Positions 1 to 8,294 of a stretch of DNA of 64,000 nt are shown one piece after another. Location of the stretch: positions 1 through 64,000 of the forward strand of contig NZ_BNAD01000012.1 of assembly GCF_014653115.1 (NCBI RefSeq), in the 5' to 3' direction. The notes beneath the pieces were generated by a model that did not search any database, had not been told where the DNA came from, and saw only the letters and a list, made by a program, of their open reading frames with translations. The position numbers were made by a program, and so were the translations under genes. This stretch comes from Nocardioides flavus (ex Wang et al. 2016) (GTDB taxonomy: Bacteria > Actinomycetota > Actinomycetes > Propionibacteriales > Nocardioidaceae). How positions within the stretch are numbered: position 1 is the stretch's first letter; each line of letters opens with the position of its first letter.

Positions 1-142
1 GGCACGCCGTTCTCCTGTCACCGGTTCCTGTTCTTCGACAGCTCAGAAACCTAGGCAGGGAGCGGCGTGCCGCCACGACAGGCGCGCTCACCTACCCACA
101 GATGTGTCAGGAGAGCCGGTTGACCGGGGATCACTGAGCTTG

Positions 143-814
143 TCAGGGGGTTCCGCGGACGGCGGCGAGTCGCTGGGCGACCATGTCGGCGCCTGGGCCG
201 TTGAGCTCGCCCGGCGCCGGGCGGCGACCGTAGAGCAGCAGGAGGAGCGCCTCGGCAGATCCTCGCACCTCGGGTCCCTCGCCGTACGACCAGTCGGTGT
301 CGGTCGCGACGAGCCGCACGCCGGCCACGCGCCGACGCGCGCTGCCACCGACCACGACGTTCATCGGCCAGCGCGTACGGAGGCTGAAGTGGGCGACGGG
401 CGCCAGGGCCGCAGCCGGGATCGGGCGGCTGAGCCCCAGCGGACGGCGTACGTCGAGGCCGTGGACGACGGCGTCGGCGAGCGCCGCGACCGGCGGCATC
501 CCGATCGGGCGGGCGCCGGTGTGCGCGTTGTCTCGGAGCTGATTGAGGATCGCGTCGCGTCCCCGGCGAGACCACTCGACGGCCGAGGCGGCGATCATCC
601 GGTTCATCGAGAACCCGTGGCGCAGCATCGCCGTCGCCCCGGCCACGGGGCCGAGCACGGGCGCCCAGGCGAGGTGCGCCGCGACGTCGACGACCCGCCA
701 CTGCGAGCACAGGGTCTGCGCGAGCCACTGCTCCGCGTCGAGCTGCTCGAGCGTGTCGACGAAGGCCGTGCGCTCCCTGCGCACGAGGTCGGGGAGTGTG
801 GGGGCGGTCGTCAC
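143..814 (-). CDS. Mycothiol-dependent maleylpyruvate isomerase-family protein
   Basis: A 223-residue protein of the TIGR03083 / MDMPI_N (DinB-like four-helix bundle) family. The N-terminal half has the expected helix with a possible metal-ligand histidine (H47, in DVAAHLAW). A second family signature, VHGLDVRRPLG, lies in the middle. Family members use mycothiol as thiol cofactor or bind divalent metal, but most have no known substrate, so I assign no reaction. It starts with GTG at 814, with a GGAG ribosome site 5 bases before it. Expression is probably controlled by the TetR protein encoded just upstream, because a perfect 14-bp palindrome covers its promoter (861-874). mshC in this window supports mycothiol use. 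Confidence 0.85.
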   Translation of the reverse strand: MTTAPTLPDLVRRERTAFVDTLEQLDAEQWLAQTLCSQWRVVDVAAHLAWAPVLGPVAGATAMLRHGFSMNRMIAASAVEWSRRGRDAILNQLRDNAHTGARPIGMPPVAALADAVVHGLDVRRPLGLSRPIPAAALAPVAHFSLRTRWPMNVVVGGSARRRVAGVRLVATDTDWSYGEGPEVRGSAEALLLLLYGRRPAPGELNGPGADMVAQRLAAVRGTP

Positions 815-858
815 GGGGTGCTCCGGCCAGGGGCGTCGGCCAAGCGGTCCATGCCTGC

Positions 859-887
859 AAACTACATATGTAGTCCACTGGGGTCAA
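859..887 (-). promoter_or_regulatory. Promoter with palindromic operator upstream of the MDMPI-like gene
   Basis: On the minus strand TTGACC (882-887) and TAGTTT (859-864) are separated by exactly 17 bp, a good sigma-A promoter. The perfect palindrome ACTACATATGTAGT (861-874) covers the -10 box and half of the spacer, the position expected for a repressor operator. The -35 overlaps the stop codon of the TetR gene. A similar site lies in front of the TetR gene itself (1453-1466). Confidence 0.75.
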
Positions 888-1444
888 GACCTCCAGCTGA
901 GGGCGCCGATCACCTCGCGGATGCGGGCCGTGGCGTCCAGGTCGGTCGTCGGGAGCGCGAGCTCGTGGAGCACGAGTCCTGTCACGTAGTTGGCCAGCAC
1001 GCCGAGGTCGCGCGCGGGGTCGTGCGAACCCGCTCGCGTGACGAGGTCGAGAGCCCAGGCGTCGACCTGGCCTGCACCGGGGGCCATCCCCTCCCGCAGG
1101 AGATCGGGGTTCTGGGCGGCCTCGACGAGGATGGCGTAACGGGCGAGGGTGACGGCTCGGTCCGGTCCCAGGGCGCGGTCGACGAACCGGCCCAGAGCGA
1201 GTGCGACGCCGTCGGGCGTGGCATCGACCTCGTCGTTGGGCTCGGTCGCCATCGCTCGCTCGCGCGCGATGAACCGTTCGGCGATCCCGAGCACGAGGGC
1301 CTCGCGGGTGCGGAAGTGGTTCGACGTCGAGCCCGGCGGGACGCCGGCGGCGGCGTCCACCGCCCGATGAGTCAGTGCGCGCATCCCGTGCGTACCGACG
1401 AGCTCGAGCGCGGCGTCGAGCAGGACGGTACGTCGGTCGGCCAC
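884..1444 (-). CDS. TetR/AcrR-family transcriptional repressor
   Basis: A 186-residue TetR-family regulator. The N-terminal helix-turn-helix is clear: RRTVLLDAALELVGTHGMRALTHRAVDAAAGVP, then GSTSNHF at about residues 36-45, where the family usually has GTLYYHF. The C-terminal ligand domain is typical in length. It starts with GTG at 1444, and the half-site pair ACTACA-N4-TAGT sits 9-22 bases before the start. It lies immediately upstream of the MDMPI-like gene on the same strand. The matching operators suggest it represses both itself and that gene. The ligand is unknown. Confidence 0.9.
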   Translation of the reverse strand: MADRRTVLLDAALELVGTHGMRALTHRAVDAAAGVPPGSTSNHFRTREALVLGIAERFIARERAMATEPNDEVDATPDGVALALGRFVDRALGPDRAVTLARYAILVEAAQNPDLLREGMAPGAGQVDAWALDLVTRAGSHDPARDLGVLANYVTGLVLHELALPTTDLDATARIREVIGALSWRS

Positions 1445-1452
1445 GCCCGCAC

Positions 1453-1466
1453 ACTACAGCCATAGT
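1453..1466 (-). promoter_or_regulatory. Second TetR-type operator, before the tetR start
   Basis: ACTACA-GCCA-TAGT (1453-1466) matches the perfect palindrome at 861-874 at all ten positions outside the four central bases. It sits just upstream of the TetR GTG start, consistent with autoregulation through one shared 14-bp recognition sequence. Confidence 0.65.
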
Positions 1467-1489
1467 GCCACTCAGGGCGGGGGCGACGC

Positions 1490-1942
1490 TCAGTCGATCG
1501 GACGGTTCTCGTAGGGCGTCGAGAGCACGATCGTCGTCCGGGTGGACACGCTGGCCGCCCCGCGGATGCGGGCCAGGAGCTCCTCGAGCGCGAGGGGCGT
1601 GGCGACGCGGATCTTGAGGATGTAGGACTCCTCGCCGGCGACCGACCAGCAGGACTCGATCTCCTTGATCCCCACCAGCCGGTCGGGGTAGTCGTCGGGC
1701 TGCGAGGGGTCGATCGGCGTGATCGAGATGAACGCCGTCAGCGGTCGCCCGAGCTGGTCGTGGTCGACGGTGGCGCCGTAGCCGGTGATGAGCCCGCGCT
1801 GCTCGAGCCGCTTGACCCGCTGGTGCACCGCCGAGGTGGACAGGTCGGTGGCGCGGCCGAGGTCGGTGAAGGACATCCGGCCGTCGGCCGCCAGCAGTGA
1901 CAGGATCTGCCGGTCCTTGGACTCGACCTCGGGAGAGCTCAC
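1490..1942 (-). CDS. Lrp/AsnC-family transcriptional regulator
   Basis: About 150 residues. An N-terminal AsnC-type winged helix-turn-helix (DRQILSLLAADGRMSFTDLG, ATDLSTSAVHQRVKRLEQRG) is followed by the linker GLITGYGATVD and a RAM/effector-binding domain ending in STRTTIVLSTP. Family members bind amino acids and form octamers. The effector is not identifiable. I choose the GTG at 1942 over the GTG at 1951 because a TAGGGT -10 box (1950-1955) lies exactly 7 bases before it. The TAG stop of the upstream exonuclease is part of that box. Confidence 0.9.
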   Translation of the reverse strand: MSSPEVESKDRQILSLLAADGRMSFTDLGRATDLSTSAVHQRVKRLEQRGLITGYGATVDHDQLGRPLTAFISITPIDPSQPDDYPDRLVGIKEIESCWSVAGEESYILKIRVATPLALEELLARIRGAASVSTRTTIVLSTPYENRPID

Positions 1943-1949
1943 GGGAGGC

Positions 1950-1955
1950 ACCCTA
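1950..1955 (-). promoter_or_regulatory. -10 box of the asnC-like gene, overlapping the exonuclease stop
   Basis: TAGGGT on the minus strand, 7 bases before the GTG at 1942. It predicts a leaderless transcript. Its first three bases are the TAG stop codon of the upstream exonuclease gene. Confidence 0.55.
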
Positions 1956-2894
1956 GTCCGAGCCGGACAGTGCTTGCACGAGTCTCACGGCGGACGACCC
2001 CAGGCCCCAACGTTCGTCCAGGGCGACGACCGCGTCGTGGTCCGCGGGCGTGCGCGGGCGGGTGAGGTCGGGCGCCCCGAGGTCGAGGTCGCGACGTACG
2101 GCGACCACGCGGGGCGCGACGGCGAGGTAGTCGGCGGCGGCCTTGATCTTGCCGCGCGGGCCGGGCCCCATGTCGGACTCGGGGTCGTGGGCCGCCTCGA
2201 TGATGTCCGCGATCGTGCCGAAGCGTCCGAGCAGGGTCGCGGCGGTCTTGTCCCCCACTCCTGCCACGCCGGCCAGTCCGTCGGAGGCGTCGCCGCGCAG
2301 CGTCGCCAGGTCGGCGTACTGGTGGGCGTGCACGCCGTACTTGCCCCGCACCCAGTCGTTGTCGACCCGCTCGTGCCGGCTCACGCCGCGGGCGACGTAG
2401 AGCACCCGCACGGCCGCCTCGTCGTCGACGAGCTGGAACAGGTCGCGGTCGCCGGTCACGATGTCGACCGGCATGCCGGCGCCGGTGGCGAGCGTGCCGA
2501 TGACGTCGTCGGCCTCCATCTCCGGGTGGCCGACGACGGGGATGCCGTAGGCCTCCAGCACCGACAGGATGATCGGGACCTGGGCCTCGAGCGGGTCGGG
2601 CACCTCCTCGACGTCGGGTCGTGGACCGGGCACCTCGCGCACCACCCGGTGGGCCTTGTAGGACGGGAGGAGGTCGACGCGCCACTGCGGGCGCCAGTCG
2701 TCGTCCCAGCAGCAGGCGAGGTGCGTGGGGTCGTACTCCCCCACCAGTCGGCTGATGAAGTCCATGAGTCCGCGCACGGCGTTGACGGGCGTGCCGTCCG
2801 GGGCCTTCACCGAGTCGGGGACGCCGAAGAACGCCCGGAAGTAGAGCGAGGCGGTGTCGAGCAGGAGCAGTCGGCTCTCGGCGGTGACGGTCAT
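1953..2894 (-). CDS. 5'-3' exonuclease (FEN/Pol I N-terminal type)
   Basis: A stand-alone 313-residue 5'-3' exonuclease like the N-terminal domain of DNA polymerase I. Metal-binding acidic motifs are present in order: LLDTASLYFRAFFG near the N-terminus, MEADDVIGTLA, VTGDRDLFQLV, and the helix-hairpin-helix block GDASDGLAGVAGVGDKTAATLL. It resembles the Rv2090-type nuclease downstream of helY in mycobacteria. It follows helY by 12 bases here and probably acts in removing RNA primers or flaps. It ends in TAG, inside the next gene's -10 box. Confidence 0.93.
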   Translation of the reverse strand: MTVTAESRLLLLDTASLYFRAFFGVPDSVKAPDGTPVNAVRGLMDFISRLVGEYDPTHLACCWDDDWRPQWRVDLLPSYKAHRVVREVPGPRPDVEEVPDPLEAQVPIILSVLEAYGIPVVGHPEMEADDVIGTLATGAGMPVDIVTGDRDLFQLVDDEAAVRVLYVARGVSRHERVDNDWVRGKYGVHAHQYADLATLRGDASDGLAGVAGVGDKTAATLLGRFGTIADIIEAAHDPESDMGPGPRGKIKAAADYLAVAPRVVAVRRDLDLGAPDLTRPRTPADHDAVVALDERWGLGSSAVRLVQALSGSD

Positions 2895-2906
2895 GGGCCC
2901 AGCCTC

Positions 2907-5723
2907 TCAGTCGGCGAGGACGCTGTAGGCGATGACGCCGCGCTTGAGCAGCCTGGCCGTGGCGCGGGCGGTCTCGCGCAGGTCCTTGTCGCCGGCGGCG
3001 TCGGCGACCTGGCCGCACAGGTCGAGGAGCTGCTTCATCCAGCGTACGAAGTCACCGGCCGACAGCCCGGTGACCATCAGGACGTCGTCGAGGTCGTCGC
3101 CCTCTGCCCAGCGCCACGCCGCCCAGGCGAACCCGAGGTCGGGCTCGCGGAGGAAGTCGAGCTTGTGGTCGCGCTCGAGGGCGTCGAGCTGGCCCCAGAG
3201 CCGGACGAGCTCGGCCAGCACCGGTCGCACCTGTCCGCCCGGCATCTTGGGCGACGACGCGTCGTCGGCGCGACGGGCCTCGAAGACCAGGGCGGAGAGC
3301 ACGGCCGCCAGCTCCGAGGGGTCGAGCCCGTCGAAGAGCCCGGCCCGGATCGCTTCTGCGGCGACGAGGTCCATGTCGGTGTAGATCCGCCGCAGGTGCG
3401 AGCCCTTCTCGGTGACCGTGTCATCCTCGAGGTAGTCGAGCGCGGTGAGCACGTCGCAGACCCGGTCGAAGGTGCGGGCCACGGTGTTGGTGCGGTTCTC
3501 GACGCGACGCTTGAGGGTCTCGGTGTCGCGCTGGAGCTTGAACCAGCGCTCGGCCCAGCGGGCATGGTCCTCGCGTTCGGGGCACTGGTGGCAGGGGTGG
3601 GCCTTGAGGTCGGCGCGCAGCCGGCCGATCTCGCGGTCCGTGGGGGTGTCGCTGAAGGAGTCGCGCTGCTTCGTGCGCCGGGGGGCAGGCGCCTCGAAGG
3701 AGTCGGCCCGCGACCGCAGGGCGTTGGCGAGCTCGCGGCGCTGGCCGGGGTTGCGACCGTTGAACGACTTGGGGATCCGCAGCCGCCCGATCGACTCGAC
3801 GGGGACCGGGAAGTCCATCATCGCCAGCCGTCGGGCCTGCCGGTCCGCGGTGACGACGTAGGGTCGCGGCTCCTCGCCAGACGTCCCCGGGTCGATCACC
3901 ACGGCGAGGCCGCTGAACTTGCCCGCCGGGACGTGGATGACGTCGCCGGGACGCAACCGGCCGAGCGACGCGGCCGCCTCGCCGCGCCGGTCCTGGCGGC
4001 GCTCCCGTGCCGCGCCCTTCTCGAGGTCGGAGATCCGGCGCCGCAGGGCGGCGTACTCCATGAAGTCGCCGACGTGGCAGGTGGCGGCCTCCCGGTAGCC
4101 GTCGAGGGCCTCCTCGGCCTTGTGCACCTGCCGGGCCAGGCCGACGACGGCCTTGTCGGCCTGGAACTGCGCGAAGGACTGCTCGAGCAGCTCGCGTGAG
4201 CGCGCGCGGCCGAACTGGTGCACGAGGTTGACGGCCATGTTGTAGGAGGGCCGGAAGGACGAGCGCAGCGGGTAGGTGCGCGTGGACGCGAGGCCGGCGA
4301 CCTCGCGCGGGTTCATCCCCGGCTGGTAGAGCACGACGCCGTGGCCCTCGATGTCGAGCCCACGCCGGCCGGCGCGACCGGTCAGCTGGGTGTACTCCCC
4401 CGGCGTCAGGTCGGCGTGGGTCTCGCCGTTCCACTTCGACAGCTTCTCGATGACGACCGTGCGGGCCGGCATGTTGATGCCCAGGGCGAGGGTCTCGGTG
4501 GCGAAGACGACCTTGACCAGGCCGTCCTGGAACAGCTCCTCGACGACCTGCTTGAACGCCGGCAGCAGGCCGGCATGGTGGGCGGCGATGCCACGGGTCA
4601 ACCCGTCGAGGAACTCGTGGTAGCCCAGGACGTGCAGGTCCTCCTCCGGCAGGGTGCGCGAGGCCTCCTCGACCCGGGCGAAGATCTCGTCGCGCTCGGC
4701 CGCCGTCGTGAGGCGGGTGTTGGCCTGGACGAGCTGGGTGACCGCGGCGTCGCAGCCTGCGCGGCTGAAGATGAAGACGATCGCCGGCAGCAGGCCCTCG
4801 CGGTCCAGCCGCTCGACGACCTCGACGCGGCTCGGGATCCACACGCGCCGGCCGTTGCCGACGGCGCGCGGGTTCTTCGACGACCCGGGCTTGCCCTTGC
4901 GGGGCGAGCGCCGGTCGCGCATCAGGCGCGAGCTGGCCCAGTCGTCTCGGGCGATGCGGGTCAGCTCGTCGTTGACCGGCGCCCCCTCCTTGACGAAGCC
5001 GGCGCTCGCGTCGACGTCGGAGGACGCGAACAGGTCGAGGAGCCGGCGACCCACCATCACGTGCTGGTAGAGCGGGACCGGACGCTTCTCCTCGAGGATC
5101 GTGGTGGTCTCGCCGCGGACGGTGGCCAGCCACTCGCCGAACTCCTCGGCGTTGGACACCGTCGCCGACAGCGACACCAGCGTCACCGACTCCGGCAGGT
5201 GGATGATCACCTCCTCCCAGACCGCGCCGCGCATGCGGTCGGCCAGGTAGTGCACCTCGTCCATGACCACGTAGCCGAGGCCGAGCAGCGTGCGGGAGCC
5301 GGCGTACAGCATGTTGCGCAGCACCTCGGTGGTCATCACGACGACCGGGGCCTCCCCGTTGACGACGTTGTCACCGGTCAGGAGGCCGACGTTGTCGGCG
5401 CCGTAGCGCTTGACCAGGTCGTGGTACTTCTGGTTGGACAGCGCCTTGATGGGGGTCGTGTAGAACGCCTTGCGGCCGGTCTGCAGGGCGAGGTGGATCG
5501 CGAACTCGCCGACCACGGTCTTGCCCGAGCCGGTCGGCGCGGCCACCAGCACGCCGCGGCCGTCCTCGATCTCGCGGCACGCACGGAGCTGGAAGTCGTC
5601 GAGCTCGAAGCCGTAGAGGCCGGCGAAGTCCTTGAGCATCGGGTAGGGCCGGTCGCGCCGGAACGCCGCGTAGCGCTCGGCGGGCGACTGCTCGTCGTCG
5701 GCGGGGTTGTCGAGGGTGCTCAT
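2907..5723 (-). CDS. helY: DEAD/DEAH-box helicase HelY (Ski2/Mtr4-like)
   Basis: A 938-residue superfamily 2 RNA helicase related to Ski2/Mtr4. Visible motifs are Walker A APTGSGKT (residues 62-69), DEVH (155-158) followed by YLADRMRGAVWEE, SATVSN (motif III) and LTGRAGRRGLD (motif VI). A C-terminal DSHCT-type domain carries the sequence DVLTALDYLEDD. A four-element cluster CHQCPEREDH lies in the C-terminal third. It belongs to the long pafA-to-exonuclease gene run. Its ATG overlaps the stop of the lipid kinase gene (ATGA), so the two are translationally coupled. The probable role is RNA unwinding in decay or processing. Confidence 0.95.
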   Translation of the reverse strand: MSTLDNPADDEQSPAERYAAFRRDRPYPMLKDFAGLYGFELDDFQLRACREIEDGRGVLVAAPTGSGKTVVGEFAIHLALQTGRKAFYTTPIKALSNQKYHDLVKRYGADNVGLLTGDNVVNGEAPVVVMTTEVLRNMLYAGSRTLLGLGYVVMDEVHYLADRMRGAVWEEVIIHLPESVTLVSLSATVSNAEEFGEWLATVRGETTTILEEKRPVPLYQHVMVGRRLLDLFASSDVDASAGFVKEGAPVNDELTRIARDDWASSRLMRDRRSPRKGKPGSSKNPRAVGNGRRVWIPSRVEVVERLDREGLLPAIVFIFSRAGCDAAVTQLVQANTRLTTAAERDEIFARVEEASRTLPEEDLHVLGYHEFLDGLTRGIAAHHAGLLPAFKQVVEELFQDGLVKVVFATETLALGINMPARTVVIEKLSKWNGETHADLTPGEYTQLTGRAGRRGLDIEGHGVVLYQPGMNPREVAGLASTRTYPLRSSFRPSYNMAVNLVHQFGRARSRELLEQSFAQFQADKAVVGLARQVHKAEEALDGYREAATCHVGDFMEYAALRRRISDLEKGAARERRQDRRGEAAASLGRLRPGDVIHVPAGKFSGLAVVIDPGTSGEEPRPYVVTADRQARRLAMMDFPVPVESIGRLRIPKSFNGRNPGQRRELANALRSRADSFEAPAPRRTKQRDSFSDTPTDREIGRLRADLKAHPCHQCPEREDHARWAERWFKLQRDTETLKRRVENRTNTVARTFDRVCDVLTALDYLEDDTVTEKGSHLRRIYTDMDLVAAEAIRAGLFDGLDPSELAAVLSALVFEARRADDASSPKMPGGQVRPVLAELVRLWGQLDALERDHKLDFLREPDLGFAWAAWRWAEGDDLDDVLMVTGLSAGDFVRWMKQLLDLCGQVADAAGDKDLRETARATARLLKRGVIAYSVLAD

Positions 5724-6625
5724 GCGATGACCTCCAGCGCGCCGGGGACGCACTCGACGGTGAGTGGCAGCGGGCCGAAGCGCTCGCCGTCGGCGTAGGC
5801 CACGATGCCGGGCGCCGCGATCGTCACCGTACGGACCCGGCGGTGGACGTACTCCTGCACGCCGGCGATCCGGCCGGTGAAGAGCCGGGGGTAGGACCGG
5901 ACCAGCTTGGGCTTGCTCATCCGCGTGATCACCACGACGTCGAGCATCCCGTCGTCGAGGAGTGCACCCTCGGTGATGCGCAGGCCGCCGCCGAAGGAGG
6001 GACCGTTGCCGACGGCGACCAGCATCGCGTCGTGCTCGATCGTCTCGCCGTCGAGCTGCAGGACGTAGGCGATCGGGCGGAAGGTGCGCAGCTCGGCGAG
6101 GGTGGCGAGGTTGTAGCGCATCTGCCCGCGCGGCCAGGTCATCGCGTTGGCCCGCTCGTTGACGATGGCGTCGAAGCCCGCGGCGAGGACCGTGACGAAC
6201 CACCGGTCGCCGCTGCGGGCGAGGTCGATGGTGCGGCGACGCGAGGCGATGATGCGGTCGGCCGCAGCGGCCGGGTCGGTGCGCGGCAGGCCCAGGTAAC
6301 GGGCGACGTCGTTGCCCGTGCCGCTGGGGATCAGCCCCAGGGGGACGCCGGTGCCGGCGACCGCCTGCACGCCCAGGTGCACCAGGCCGTCGCCCCCGCA
6401 CACGACCAGCGCCTCGACGCCGTCGGCGACGCACGCGCGCGCCAGGTCGGCGGCCTCGTCGGCGTCGCGACCCTCCAGGTTGCGCACCACGAACCCGCTC
6501 TCGCGCAGCCGGGCCAGGGCGACGTCCCGGTGCCGGGCTCCCTTGCCCCGGCCCGCCGTCGGGTTGGTCAGGAGTGCGATCTCTCGCCCCCGCACGGGGT
6601 GGGCGGACGCAGCCGGGTCGTGCAT
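5720..6625 (-). CDS. Diacylglycerol kinase-family lipid kinase
   Basis: A 301-residue protein of the DagK/YegS/LCB5 family. Family motifs are NPTAGRGKG near the N-terminus, VVCGGDGLVH (GGDG nucleotide loop) and IPSGTGNDVARYLGLP. The C-terminal beta-rich domain ends in DGERFGPLPLTVE. It probably phosphorylates diacylglycerol or a related lipid at the membrane, feeding phosphatidate back to phospholipid synthesis. A TAGGGT -10 box (6632-6637) lies 6 bases before the ATG, so the gene can be transcribed leaderless. Its stop overlaps the helY start by 4 bases. A second family member lies at 45410-46357. Confidence 0.92.
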   Translation of the reverse strand: MHDPAASAHPVRGREIALLTNPTAGRGKGARHRDVALARLRESGFVVRNLEGRDADEAADLARACVADGVEALVVCGGDGLVHLGVQAVAGTGVPLGLIPSGTGNDVARYLGLPRTDPAAAADRIIASRRRTIDLARSGDRWFVTVLAAGFDAIVNERANAMTWPRGQMRYNLATLAELRTFRPIAYVLQLDGETIEHDAMLVAVGNGPSFGGGLRITEGALLDDGMLDVVVITRMSKPKLVRSYPRLFTGRIAGVQEYVHRRVRTVTIAAPGIVAYADGERFGPLPLTVECVPGALEVIA

Positions 6626-6631
6626 GGCGCG

Positions 6632-6637
6632 ACCCTA
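6632..6637 (-). promoter_or_regulatory. -10 box of the lipid kinase gene
   Basis: TAGGGT on the minus strand, 6 bases before the ATG at 6625. The spacing fits a leaderless transcript. Confidence 0.5.
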
Positions 6638-6672
6638 TCCCCCGGCACCGACCCCGTACGGCGACCGGCCGC

Positions 6673-7086
6673 TCACCCGAGGCGCAGCAGCGCGGCGTAC
6701 CGCTCGGCACGGGCGCCCACCGCGCGGGCGAGGCGCCCCAGGGCGTCGAGGATGAGGTCGGGGTCGAACCGGGTCCCGGGGACGGCCAGGACCAGGCGCG
6801 AGTCGATCTCGCCGACCACGACCTGCCCGTGACGCCAGGCCTGGTGCACCCGCGACCGGGTCTCGTCGTCGACCACGGGTGCGGGATAGGCCTCGTCGAC
6901 GGCGAGGAGGTCGCACTCGAGGCTCCACCCGGACTCCTCGACCTGGTCCGGCGCAGGCTCGGCCGTCAGCCGGCCACGGACCAGGTGGCCCGTACGCAGC
7001 CCGGCGTCGGCGCGCCACACGACGTCGTGGGTGCCGAGCCAGTCAGGCAGGTCGAACGGATCGGTGTCGGTGATCGCGGCCTGCAT
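6673..7086 (-). CDS. Conserved hypothetical protein between tatC and the lipid kinase
   Basis: 137 residues, not recognised as any named family. It has no signal peptide or membrane segment and no obvious catalytic motif. The centre is acidic (WSLECDLLAVDEAYPAPVVDDETRSRVHQAW), and the C-terminal part forms a likely amphipathic helix (DLILDALGRLARAVGARAERYAALLRL). Codon use matches its neighbours. It lies in the same direction as tatC and the kinase, 52 bases after the tatC stop. A CAGGGT sequence stands 7 bases before the ATG and could be a weak leaderless promoter. Confidence 0.8.
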   Translation of the reverse strand: MQAAITDTDPFDLPDWLGTHDVVWRADAGLRTGHLVRGRLTAEPAPDQVEESGWSLECDLLAVDEAYPAPVVDDETRSRVHQAWRHGQVVVGEIDSRLVLAVPGTRFDPDLILDALGRLARAVGARAERYAALLRLG

Positions 7087-7138
7087 GGGACCACCCTGTC
7101 AGACCGGCCCCCACGGGCGGGGCGGCCCCGGGCGGTGC

Positions 7139-7975
7139 TCAGATGGACGAGAGCTCGTCGGGGCTCAGGCCGGCGTTGGGGTTGCGGCGGGCCCGTCGTC
7201 GGTCGTTGAACCGGGCGATCGCCTCTGAGGCGAAGAAGAGCAGCACCATCGGCACCGCCATAAGCGTCATGGTGAACGGGTCGGCCGAGGGAGTCGCCAC
7301 TGCGGCGAAGACGAACGTCCCGATGATGATCCAGGGGCGGTAGGCCTTGAGCGAGGCACCCTTGACCACGCCCGCGAAGTTGAGCAGCACGACGAACACC
7401 GGGATGTTGAACGCCAGCCCGAACACGAACAGCGTCCGGGTGAAGAACTGCAGGTAGTCGTTGAAGTCGATGAGGTTGGTGACCCCGTCGGGGTTGAAGC
7501 CGATCAGCACCTCGAGCGCGACCGGCAGGGTGAGGTAGCCCAGAGCGATGCCCGCGAGGAACAGCGGCCCCGCGACGGCGACGAAGATCCGGCTCATCTT
7601 CCGCTCCTGGGCGTAGAGCCCGGGCAGGACGAACGCCCAGATCTGGTAGAGCCAGTAGGGAGCGGTGACGATCGCCGAGGCGAAGCCGCAGAGCGTCAGC
7701 CACAGCAGCAGGCCGGCTCCGGCGCCGCTCGTCGTGGCCGTGGTGGTGCCCTCGGGGAGCTTGGCGCGGGCGTCGTCGTAGGGACCGTAGACGAGGTCGA
7801 GCAGCGCGTGGCGGAAGACCAGCGCGACCGCCAGGGCGACCACGAAGACCAGCAGGCACCGCAGCAGGCGCGCACGGAACTCGCGGAAGTGGTCGGAGAG
7901 CGCCATGCGGCCGTCGGGGCCCACGGCGTGATGGGGCCGGCCTTGGAACAGGCCGACGAGACCGGCGATCCTCAC
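7139..7975 (-). CDS. tatC: Sec-independent protein translocase TatC
   Basis: A 278-residue polytopic membrane protein of the twin-arginine translocase. It has the family N-terminus GRMALSDHFREFRARLL followed by six predicted membrane segments: LVFVVALAVALVF, the FASAIVTAPYWLYQIWAFVLPGL block, the PLFLAGIALGYL segment, then FVFGLAFNIPVFVVLL, WIIIGTFVFAAVATPSADP and MTLMAVPMVLLFF. With TatA it exports folded proteins carrying a twin-arginine signal. It is encoded 18 bases downstream of tatA. The first 20 residues precede the usual family start, so the true start could be slightly downstream of the GTG at 7975. Confidence 0.97.
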   Translation of the reverse strand: MRIAGLVGLFQGRPHHAVGPDGRMALSDHFREFRARLLRCLLVFVVALAVALVFRHALLDLVYGPYDDARAKLPEGTTTATTSGAGAGLLLWLTLCGFASAIVTAPYWLYQIWAFVLPGLYAQERKMSRIFVAVAGPLFLAGIALGYLTLPVALEVLIGFNPDGVTNLIDFNDYLQFFTRTLFVFGLAFNIPVFVVLLNFAGVVKGASLKAYRPWIIIGTFVFAAVATPSADPFTMTLMAVPMVLLFFASEAIARFNDRRRARRNPNAGLSPDELSSI

Positions 7976-7993
7976 GATCGTCGCGGCTCCGGG

Positions 7994-8281
7994 TCAGGCG
8001 GTCGTGTCGTCGCGACGCTCGCGGAGGACCTCGCCTGAAGCCTCGCTCCGGGCCTCGTCGGCAGCGCGCTCGCGGGCCTCGATCTCACGCTGCTCGGGCG
8101 TCTTGGTGTCGTCCTCGTCCTCGTCGCGCAGGCCCTTGGTCTCGGTCTTGAAGATACGCAGCGCCTGCCCCGAGCTGCGGGCGAGGTCGGGCAGCTTGGC
8201 AGCACCGAAGACGAGCACGACGATCGCCAGGATCACCAGCCACTCGAGACCCTGCGGCATGCCGATCAAGGGGTTGAACAT
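7994..8281 (-). CDS. tatA: Sec-independent protein translocase TatA
   Basis: A short protein of 95 residues with one N-terminal membrane helix (EWLVILAIVVLVFGAAKLPDLARSSG) followed by the amphipathic helix and a charged, disordered tail (RDEDEDDTKTPEQREIEARE). This is the pore-forming TatA subunit working with TatC. I prefer the ATG at 8281, preceded by GGAG at 8 bases, over a GTG at 8290 that has almost no room for a ribosome site. It lies between pafC and tatC, as in other actinobacteria. Confidence 0.95.
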   Translation of the reverse strand: MFNPLIGMPQGLEWLVILAIVVLVFGAAKLPDLARSSGQALRIFKTETKGLRDEDEDDTKTPEQREIEARERAADEARSEASGEVLRERRDDTTA

Positions 8282-8294
8282 GGGAGTCACTCCG

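Noticed and set aside
1-71. Inverted repeat GGCACGCCG (1-9) / CGGCGTGCC (63-71) that might be the end of a mobile element
   Set aside because: Only 9 bp in a GC-rich sequence, with no transposase and no flanking duplication visible. The window edge prevents judging more. Bases 1-142 otherwise hold no gene I can support.
1785-4199. Long plus-strand open frame opposite the exonuclease and helY
   Set aside because: Antisense shadow of clear genes, with low-complexity composition and no motifs.
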